This document shows positions 26,811 through 32,813 of a DNA stretch of 32,813 nucleotides, piece after piece. The notes below the pieces were generated by a model, which saw only the letters and a program-made list of their open reading frames with translations, had not been told where the DNA came from and made no database searches. Position 1 is the stretch's first letter. Each line of letters begins with the position of its first letter. This DNA is from a virus: positions 1 to 32,813 of the IMG/VR virus record IMGVR_UViG_3300042476_000579, one strand, 5' to 3'. The translations under genes and the position numbers were made by a program.

Positions 26811-27131
26811 ATGCCATTAAAAACGCTCAAGCCTCGGCTGGCGACGCTAGACACTCGCCGCGTCAGCACGTTCACGCTGCACCAGCAGCGCGGGCTATCC
26901 ACCGCCCGATGGCAGCGCACCCGTGCGCGCATCCTGACTCGAGACAATGGCGTTTGCGTTTGTGAGGATTGCAGGCAAGCAGGCCGGCTACGTGCCGCCC
27001 ATGAGGTCGACCATATCGTGCCTGTCTGGGAAGGAGGCAGCGAAGACGACAGCAACCTGCAGTCGATCAACCGCGAGTGTCACAATCTCAAGACGGCGCG
27101 CGAAGCCAAGCGCAGGGCAGGGGGGATGTAA
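26811..27131 (+). CDS. HNH endonuclease (packaging-associated)
   Basis: A 106-residue nuclease with VCVCEDCRQAGRLRAAHEVD, HIVPVWEGGSEDD and LQSINRECHNLKT, the HNH motif with paired zinc Cys (CVCEDC and NRECH). HNH genes next to terminase genes are common in cos-type and headful siphophages, and the nuclease works with the terminase in DNA maturation. The ATG follows the terminator by 2 nt and has no ribosome-binding site. MPLKTLKPRL is the conserved start of the family, so I kept it. Confidence 0.92.
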   Translation: MPLKTLKPRLATLDTRRVSTFTLHQQRGLSTARWQRTRARILTRDNGVCVCEDCRQAGRLRAAHEVDHIVPVWEGGSEDDSNLQSINRECHNLKTAREAKRRAGGM

Positions 27132-27217
27132 AGTCTGCGGCCGGTTAAAACATAGACCGGGTTTGGCACCACGCGCGGATTAAATCCCTGCCCAAGAAAT
27201 TCAAAAAAAGGAATCAA

Positions 27218-27496
27218 ATGGCCGGAGTTAAAGGCAGAAGCGGAGGGGCGCGACCTGGTGCTGGCCGGCCAAAGGCTCCGCCGGAGCCGACGCCGGTTGA
27301 CGATGCGCGCGATTTCCTGACTGCCGTCATGCGCGGCGAAATTACGCCGTCGACCGCGCAGTTGGACGCTGCGAAGACACTGCTGCGCGCCCAGGCGACG
27401 GGAGTCAAGGCGGAACGGCAGAAGAAGGCGGGCGCTGTGGCCGTCGGCAAGTTTGCTGCCGCTGAACCGCCACGCCTGGTTGTCAACAACAGCTAA
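27218..27496 (+). CDS. Terminase small subunit
   Basis: A 92-residue protein that recognises the packaging site and recruits the large subunit. MAGVKGRSGGARPGAGRPKA is the typical basic start of this small-subunit type, and TPSTAQLDAAKTLLRAQATG follows as the helical part. AAGGAA lies 6 nt before the ATG at 27218. The stop overlaps the ATG of the large subunit (TAATG). The 86-nt gap upstream (27132-27217) could hold the packaging site, but I see no diagnostic motif in it. Confidence 0.88.
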   Translation: MAGVKGRSGGARPGAGRPKAPPEPTPVDDARDFLTAVMRGEITPSTAQLDAAKTLLRAQATGVKAERQKKAGAVAVGKFAAAEPPRLVVNNS

Positions 27497-29163
27497 TGCA
27501 GTGGTCGACCGCATGCCCGGACTGGTCCGAAAAACTCGTCCGGCGGGAGTCGATCATTTCGGCGCCGCTCTTTGAGCGTGAAGCGACTTCTGCGCTCGCG
27601 GTATTCGACGAGCTGCGCATCGTTGATGCGCCTGGCTCGCCGACAATGCGTGACGCGTGCCGGCCTTGGCTGCGCGACTTTGCGGCCTCCATCTTCGGCA
27701 GCTATGACGCGGAGACTGGCCGCAGGTTGATCACCGAGTACCTCTTGCTGATCAGCAAGAAGAATGCGAAGAGCACCGGCGCGGCGGCCATCATGCTGAC
27801 CGCGCTCATCCGCAACTGGCGAAGGTCTGGCGAGTTCGGGATCTTGGCGCCGACGATTGAGATTGCGAACAACTCATTCTGGCCTGCGCGCGACATGGTC
27901 CGCGCCGATGACGAGCTGCGCGAGATGATCCATGTGCAAGAGCACACGCGGACGCTGACGCACAGGGTCACAGGCGCAACGCTCAAGGTGGTTGCAGCGG
28001 ATAATGAATCCGTCGGAGGAAAGAAGTGGATCGGCACGCTTATTGACGAGCTTTGGCTGTTCGGCAAGCGGCCGAATGCCGAGAACATGCTGCGCGAGGC
28101 GATTGGAGGGCTGGCGAGCCGCCCCGAAGGCTTCGTGATCTATCTGTCCACGCAGTCGGACGAGCCGCCGGCTGGTGTCTTTCGCCAGAAGCTGCACTAC
28201 GCACGCGGCGTGCGCGACGGACGGATTGCTGACCGGCACTTTCTGCCAGTGCTGTATGAGTTCCCGAAGTCGCTGCTTGACGAGAGAGCCGAGCGCGACC
28301 CCGCGAACTTCTACGTTACCAATCCGAACATCGGCGCGAGCGTCGACGCACAGTTTCTAGTGCGCGAGCTGCAGAAAGCCGAGGAGTCGGGCGAGGAGTC
28401 GCTACGCGGCTTCCTGGCAAAGCACCTGAATGTCGAGATTGGACTCGCCTTGCAGTCTGATCGCTGGGTCGGCGCAGACTTCTGGCAAGCGCAGGCCAGG
28501 CCCTTGTGTCTCGATCAGATCATCGAGCGCAGCGATGTTCTGACGATGGGGATTGACGGTGGCGGCCTTGATGACCTGCTCGGCGTTACCGTGATTGGCC
28601 GCGATGCAGAGTCGCGCGACTGGCTTAGCTGGTCGCGCGCATGGGCGCATCCGACCGTGCTTGAGCGGAGGAAGTCGGAAGCGTCCCGCTTCCGCGACTT
28701 CGAGAACGATGGCGACCTGTCGCTGGTCCGTCAGATCGGCGAAGACGTGATCGAGGTCGCGCAGATTGCCGCGCGCCTGAATGACAGCGGCAAGCTCGAC
28801 AAGATTGGCGTCGACCCGCAGGGCATCGGGGCGATTGTTGATGCGATGATTTCCGAGGGTGTGGAGCAAGACAAGATCATCGGCATCTCACAGGGTTGGA
28901 AGCTCACCAGCGCAATCAAGACCGTAGAGCGCAAGCTCGCTGAGGGCGGGCTGTATCACTGTGGCCGTCCGATGATGGCCTGGTGCGTTGGGAACGCGAG
29001 AGTCGAGCCGAGGGGTAATGCTGTGATCATCACAAAGCAGGCAGCCGGCTTCGCAAAGATCGATCCGCTTATGGCGCTATTCAACGCGGCGGCGCTCATG
29101 GCGCTGAATCCGGCAGGTGGTGCGTCGCTCGACAGCATCATCAATTTTCCGATTAGTGCATGA
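27496..29163 (+). CDS. terL: Terminase large subunit (Terminase_1 type)
   Basis: A 555-residue packaging motor. The Walker A-like motif is ISKKNAKSTG at residues 86-95 and Walker B is TLIDELW with Asp184-Glu185. The nuclease domain starts near residue 350 with MGIDGGGLDDLLG, where the first catalytic Asp lies. A second acidic cluster follows in KIGVDPQGIGAIVDAM. The length is normal for the family. It cuts concatemers and pumps DNA through the portal encoded by the next gene, whose ATG overlaps this stop. Confidence 0.96.
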   Translation: MQWSTACPDWSEKLVRRESIISAPLFEREATSALAVFDELRIVDAPGSPTMRDACRPWLRDFAASIFGSYDAETGRRLITEYLLLISKKNAKSTGAAAIMLTALIRNWRRSGEFGILAPTIEIANNSFWPARDMVRADDELREMIHVQEHTRTLTHRVTGATLKVVAADNESVGGKKWIGTLIDELWLFGKRPNAENMLREAIGGLASRPEGFVIYLSTQSDEPPAGVFRQKLHYARGVRDGRIADRHFLPVLYEFPKSLLDERAERDPANFYVTNPNIGASVDAQFLVRELQKAEESGEESLRGFLAKHLNVEIGLALQSDRWVGADFWQAQARPLCLDQIIERSDVLTMGIDGGGLDDLLGVTVIGRDAESRDWLSWSRAWAHPTVLERRKSEASRFRDFENDGDLSLVRQIGEDVIEVAQIAARLNDSGKLDKIGVDPQGIGAIVDAMISEGVEQDKIIGISQGWKLTSAIKTVERKLAEGGLYHCGRPMMAWCVGNARVEPRGNAVIITKQAAGFAKIDPLMALFNAAALMALNPAGGASLDSIINFPISA

Positions 29164-30407
29164 GCTTTCTGACAACCTTCTCGCGCTGGTTCGGACGCAG
29201 CGCAACACTTGCTGATCGCACCGGCGATCAGCTCGTGTTGCCGTCGGCGACCCTTGTCGAGAACACCCAGCCGCTCGGGCCAGACTCGGCTCTGCAGTTG
29301 GCAACGCTGTACCGCTGCGTCGATCTGCTCAGTAAGACCGTCAGCACGCTCCCGCTGTTCGTGTACGAGCGGGATGCTGACGGCCAGCGCCGCCTCGCGC
29401 GCTCAACGGTGCTGTGGTCGCTGCTGCACGATGCGCCCAACGCCCTCGCAACTGCATCCGAGTTTTGGGGCGCCATGGTTCTCAACCTGCTCCTGCGCGG
29501 TAATGCCTACGCGCGGGTGCAGCGCAACACCCGCGGCGACCCTGTGGCGCTGTGGCCTATGTCCTCCGAACAAGTCGTTCCCTACATCGACCCGGAAACT
29601 GGAGCCCTGTTTTACGAATACCAGCGCAATACCGAGCGCTGGCTGCTGCCTGCCGAAGAAGTTCTGCATGTGCGCGACACCGGCAACGGCATCGTCGGCC
29701 TTTCGCGGATCGACTTCATGCGCGCCAGCGTGAACGAAGCCGCGCGCGCCCAGGCTCAAGCAACGCGCCTTTTCGCAAACGGCAACAAGCCCACCGGTGT
29801 GCTGATGGTCCCCGCCAAGCTAAGTGATGAGCAGCGCGCGCGCCTGCGGCAAAACTTTGGTGAGATCGCCTCGGGCCTTGAGTCGCGCCTGTTCATCCTC
29901 GAAGCTGACATGAAGTACCAGCCGATCAGCCTCTCGCCCAATGACGCGCAGCTTCTCGAAACGCGCCGCTTTAGCGTCGAGGAAATCTGCCGTTGGTTTG
30001 GCGTGCCGCCGGTACTGGTAGGCCACAGCAACGTCACGACTTGGGGCAGTGGCATTGAGCAGATTCTCGACGGCTTCTACAAGCTGACCGTTCGGCCCAT
30101 GCTCACCCTTATCGAGCAAGCCATCGCGCGCCGCGTGCTCACGCCCGCGCTGCGCAGCCGCTACACCGTCGAGTTTAGCTTCGACGCGCTGTTGCGCGCC
30201 AACATCAAGGACCGCATGGAGGTCTACTCCAAAGCGGTACAGAACGGTGTCATGACCCGCAATGAGGCGCGCCAGCTTGAGAACCTGCCGCCAGTCCCCG
30301 GGGGCGAGCTTGCCACCGCTCAGATCAATCTTGCGCCACTGACCATGCTTGGACAGTCCGTATCCAAAGGAGCCGCTGATGCTTCGCAAGACCCTGTCGA
30401 TCAGTGA
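29160..30407 (+). CDS. Portal protein, HK97 family
   Basis: A 415-residue dodecameric DNA gate. Segments diagnostic of HK97-type portals are LATLYRCVDLLSKTVSTLPL, WGAMVLNLLLRGNAYARVQR, EEVLHVRDTG, SVEEICRWFGVPPVLVGHSN and GVMTRNEARQLENLPPVPGG. The C-terminal end is short and disordered. It follows terminase with an ATGA overlap and precedes the protease by a 29-nt overlap, the classical gene order. Confidence 0.96.
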   Translation: MSFLTTFSRWFGRSATLADRTGDQLVLPSATLVENTQPLGPDSALQLATLYRCVDLLSKTVSTLPLFVYERDADGQRRLARSTVLWSLLHDAPNALATASEFWGAMVLNLLLRGNAYARVQRNTRGDPVALWPMSSEQVVPYIDPETGALFYEYQRNTERWLLPAEEVLHVRDTGNGIVGLSRIDFMRASVNEAARAQAQATRLFANGNKPTGVLMVPAKLSDEQRARLRQNFGEIASGLESRLFILEADMKYQPISLSPNDAQLLETRRFSVEEICRWFGVPPVLVGHSNVTTWGSGIEQILDGFYKLTVRPMLTLIEQAIARRVLTPALRSRYTVEFSFDALLRANIKDRMEVYSKAVQNGVMTRNEARQLENLPPVPGGELATAQINLAPLTMLGQSVSKGAADASQDPVDQ

Positions 30408-31065
30408 CGCCCAGGTCAAGTTCGCCGCCGATGGCAGCGCTGGCTTTACCGGCTACGCCTCGGTCTTCGGCGGCGTTGACTCATATGGCGACACCATCGT
30501 CCGCGGCGCCTACGATTATTCGCTGCGCACGCACGGCAAGCCCAAGATGTTCGTCAATCACGACAGCATGGGCCTTCCTGTCGGCAAGTGGCTTGTTGCC
30601 AAGGAAGACGATCACGGCCTGTACGTCGAGGGCGAGTTCACGCCCGGCATGGCCCGCGCAGAAGAAGCGCGCGCCGCGCTGAAGCACGGCACCGTCGATG
30701 GCTTGTCAATCGGCTACCTGCTGAAGAAGGGCGACTATGACGAGATGGAGGACGGTAAACGCGTGATCCGCCGCGTGAGCCGTTTGTTTGAGGTCTCCGT
30801 CGTGACGTTCCCGGCCGATGAAGCTGCGCGCGTCGACCTTGCCAGCGTCAAGTCCGACGAGGTCGACTCCATCGAAACCGTTCGAGATTTTGAGTACTTC
30901 TTGCGGGATGCAGGCGGGCTCAGCAAAGGGCTGGCGCAAGCGCTCGTCAGCCGCGCGCGGGTGTTGTTCGGGACGGGGGATCCGGCCCTGGGTGACGCCC
31001 AAGTGAAAGCTGCGCAAGAAGTGCAGGCATATCTGCAGCGCATGCAGCAACGCCTCAATCCGTAA
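30379..31065 (+). CDS. Prohead maturation protease, HK97 family
   Basis: A 228-residue protease (U35 type) that cleaves the capsid delta domains. The catalytic residues are His61 in MFVNHDSMG, Ser110 in TVDGLSIGYL and Glu138 in SRLFEVSVVTFPA. The start is the ATG at 30379 (MLRKTLSISDAQ), 6 nt after AAAGGAG. Its frame overlaps the portal gene by 29 nt. The C-terminal 60 residues are helical and probably autoprocessed. Confidence 0.95.
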   Translation: MLRKTLSISDAQVKFAADGSAGFTGYASVFGGVDSYGDTIVRGAYDYSLRTHGKPKMFVNHDSMGLPVGKWLVAKEDDHGLYVEGEFTPGMARAEEARAALKHGTVDGLSIGYLLKKGDYDEMEDGKRVIRRVSRLFEVSVVTFPADEAARVDLASVKSDEVDSIETVRDFEYFLRDAGGLSKGLAQALVSRARVLFGTGDPALGDAQVKAAQEVQAYLQRMQQRLNP

Positions 31066-31088
31066 CTCATCCTCTAGGAGATTTTGCA

Positions 31089-32252
31089 ATGGACATGTCA
31101 GATGTCATGAAGGGCATCGGCGCCCTCGAAGCCAAGCTCAACAGCTACGCAGAGAAAGCCGAACAAGAGATCAAGGCCGCCGGCTCCGTGTCGGTGGAGA
31201 CCAAGAGCGCCATCGCTGCGCTCGGCACTCAGCAGCGCGAGATCGCTGACCGCCTGCTGTCGCTTGAGCAAAAGCAAGGTGCGCCGCGCGGCGCGGAGGG
31301 CGCCATGCAAACCATGGGCTCCGAGTTCACCGCCGCCGATCAATACAAGGCTTTTGTCGGCGGCCAAGTGCGCACTGTGCGCATCGAGCTGAAGAACACC
31401 ACCGTTGGCAGCGACACCACGGTCGCACCCGACCGCCGCCCTGGCGTCACTGGAGGTGCGTTTCGCCGGTTCCTGGTTGAAGGCGCCATGAACGCGCTGC
31501 CCACCACGAGCAACGCCGTCGAGTTCACTCGCGAAGCCACGTTCGTCAACAACGCGGCGGAGACGGCGGAAAGCAGCGCCAAGCCCGAGACCGATATCAC
31601 GTTCAACTTGCAGACCGCGCCCGTGCGGACCATTGCACACTGGACCCGCATCAGTCGCCAGCTTGCGGCAGACGCGCCGGCCGTGGCCGCGTACATCAAC
31701 ACCCGCATGCGCTACGGCGTCGATCTGCGAGTCGAGAACCAGCTCATCAACGGCAACGCCAGCGGTGCCAACCTGTCCGGCATCTTCCACACCGGCAACT
31801 TCACGCCGCACGGCTACACCGCCGCCAGCATGAGCGCCTGGGTCGGCAACCCGCAGCGCTTTGACCTGATCCGCCGCGTGATCGGTGACCTGCAGGCCGC
31901 TGACTACCCGCCCAACGCCATCCTGCTCAACCCCACCGACTGGGCGGTGATCGAGGTACTCAAGGACACGCAAGGCCGCTACCTGCTCGGCAACCCCGGC
32001 AGCGCCGCGGCGCCCGCCATCTGGAGCATCCCGGTCATCCCGACCAACGCCGTCACCGCTGACACGTTTTTGGTCGGCGCACTCGACATGGCCGCCACCA
32101 TCCATAACCGTGATGGTGTGGCCGTGGCCCTGTCCGAGGAAGACGCGAGCAACTTCACGACCAACCTCGTCACCATTCGCGCCGAGCGGCGCCTGGCGCT
32201 CGGCATTGAGCGCCCGGCTGCTCTGCGTGGCGGCGACCTGACCCCGGCCTAA
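31089..32252 (+). CDS. Major capsid protein, HK97 fold
   Basis: A 387-residue capsid subunit, the same length class as HK97 gp5 (385). Residues 1 to about 75 form a charged helical delta domain (VMKGIGALEAKLNSYAEKAE, REIADRLLSLEQKQGA) that would be removed by the preceding protease and act as built-in scaffold. The core shows FTREATFVNNAAETAESSAK, TIAHWTRISRQLAADAP, ENQLINGNASG and NAILLNPTDWAVIEVLKD, typical of the family. A ribosome-binding site AGGAG lies 9 nt upstream. Confidence 0.96.
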   Translation: MDMSDVMKGIGALEAKLNSYAEKAEQEIKAAGSVSVETKSAIAALGTQQREIADRLLSLEQKQGAPRGAEGAMQTMGSEFTAADQYKAFVGGQVRTVRIELKNTTVGSDTTVAPDRRPGVTGGAFRRFLVEGAMNALPTTSNAVEFTREATFVNNAAETAESSAKPETDITFNLQTAPVRTIAHWTRISRQLAADAPAVAAYINTRMRYGVDLRVENQLINGNASGANLSGIFHTGNFTPHGYTAASMSAWVGNPQRFDLIRRVIGDLQAADYPPNAILLNPTDWAVIEVLKDTQGRYLLGNPGSAAAPAIWSIPVIPTNAVTADTFLVGALDMAATIHNRDGVAVALSEEDASNFTTNLVTIRAERRLALGIERPAALRGGDLTPA

Positions 32253-32283
32253 TCGGCCGTCCGCATCGCAGTCGGAGCACGTC

Positions 32284-32511
32284 ATGCAGCGCATCAAGTT
32301 CAAGACCACCGTGTTCAGCACCACGTTCGGCACGCTGGCTGAGGGTGATCTGCTCACGTGCTCCGCTGCGCATGCGGAGCATTTTGTTGACGAGTTGAAA
32401 GTCGCCGAGCGTGTGCTGCCAGCCGCTGCTGTTGCGCCTGCGGTCGAAGCAGAACAGGCCATGCCTGCCGAAGCGACAAAGGCTCGCAGGCGCAGCGGTT
32501 CCGCTAAGTAG
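32284..32511 (+). CDS. Small head protein
   Basis: A 75-residue protein with MQRIKFKTTVFSTTFGTLAE and GDLLTCSAAHAEHFVDELKV, a small beta domain, followed by an Ala/Pro tail (AAAVAPAVEAEQAMPAEA) and a basic end. Proteins of this size and pattern often follow HK97-type capsid genes and may be minor head or decoration components. A terminator-like hairpin follows. Function not established. Confidence 0.7.
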   Translation: MQRIKFKTTVFSTTFGTLAEGDLLTCSAAHAEHFVDELKVAERVLPAAAVAPAVEAEQAMPAEATKARRRSGSAK

Positions 32512-32567
32512 CCCTGCCCAGCCGCGAGCGCATCTAACCCTTCAGTGGGCAGCAGCAAGCCCCTTTG

Positions 32568-32605
32568 CCGGCGCCGGGTTCAACCCCGCGCCGGTCTTTC
32601 ATTTT
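32568..32605 (+). terminator. Hairpin with T-rich tail after the capsid genes
   Basis: CCGGCGCCGGG (32568-32578) pairs with CCCCGCGCCGG (32584-32594), one internal mismatch, loop TTCAA, followed by TCTTTCATTTT. It probably attenuates transcription behind the abundant capsid genes before the next head gene. Confidence 0.6.
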
Positions 32606-32616
32606 GAGAAGGTCGC

Positions 32617-32813
32617 ATGGACCAATTCTTCGCCAACGGCAGGCAGGGCCTCGGCACTGGCCTGATTGACCTCGACACCGCCGTCTTGAAGGCAGCGCTG
32701 CTGCGCGGCTACACCTACAACGCCGCGCACACGTTCGTGAGCGACGTTACTGGTGCGGGCGGCACGCTGGTTGCCACCAGCGCCGCACTCGGCGGCGTGT
32801 CGTTCGCTGACGG
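32617..32813 (+). CDS. Head-module hypothetical protein (5' part, truncated by window end)
   Basis: The first 65 codons read MDQFFANGRQGLGTGLIDLD, then TAVLKAALLRGYTYNAAHTF and SDVTGAGGTLVATSAALGG. A GLLxGxIDLDTxxLKAALL-like start followed by FVSDVTGAGG is typical of a conserved protein lying between capsid and connector genes in many siphophages, role unknown. GAGAAGG lies 4 nt before the ATG. The gene runs off the right edge. Confidence 0.8.
   Translation, partial: MDQFFANGRQGLGTGLIDLDTAVLKAALLRGYTYNAAHTFVSDVTGAGGTLVATSAALGGVSFAD

Noticed and set aside
27132-27217. cos/pac site before the small terminase gene
   Set aside because: The location is plausible, but no motif or repeat supports it from sequence alone.
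31098-32558. A 486-codon open frame on the minus strand, antisense to the major capsid gene
   Set aside because: Long antisense frames are expected opposite GC-rich genes with strong codon bias. The product has no recognisable motif, no ribosome-binding site, and the sense gene is certain.

Overview
The window is phage DNA: a GC-rich (about 64% by eye) long-tailed siphovirus with an HK97-type head and a tail tip like those of gene transfer agents. Several small early proteins (a BPSL0761-type protein, a Gp157-type protein, a YdaS/Cro-like repressor, a DUF1376 replication protein) and the GC content suggest a beta-proteobacterial host, probably Burkholderiales. No host chromosomal genes, tRNA or CRISPR array were seen. 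Family names come from recognising motifs and gene order, not from database searches.

Layout. 1-11574 (+): head-tail connectors, tail tube, tail assembly chaperone with a programmed -1 frameshift, tape measure, and tail tip (DUF2460, DUF2163, NlpC/P60, a 1235-residue central tip protein with a lectin-like C-terminus). 11611-13981 (+): lysis module of small membrane/holin-like proteins, a CHAP-type endolysin and an Rz/Rz1 spanin pair in overlapping frames. 19977-13995 (-): a tightly packed leftward operon of about 20 small genes, including a single-strand-binding-like protein, NinB, Gp157, a lipoprotein and an Ala-rich immunity-like protein. About 20007-20088: a divergent promoter built on a near-symmetric inverted repeat. 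20118-26766 (+): early rightward genes, with a Cro-like regulator, a DNA methyltransferase, a cytosine methyltransferase overlapped almost end to end by a second reading frame, nuclease-like proteins, the DUF1376 replication gene with internal iterons, a likely replication partner and a putative Q-like late regulator. A strong terminator follows. 26811-32813 (+): HNH, small and large terminase, portal, protease, major capsid protein and the start of the next head gene.

The right end stops just after the capsid gene and the left end starts just before the head-tail connectors. The window is therefore probably a circularly permuted phage genome opened inside the head module, with little missing. 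No integrase or CI-type repressor is visible.

The most unusual content lies in the accessory region (about 14-26 kb). It includes a dual-coded methyltransferase locus, imperfect hairpins with the layout of integron attC sites, duplicated ribosome-binding/start cassettes in front of unrelated small genes, a divergent operator-promoter, and an origin-like iteron set inside the replication gene.
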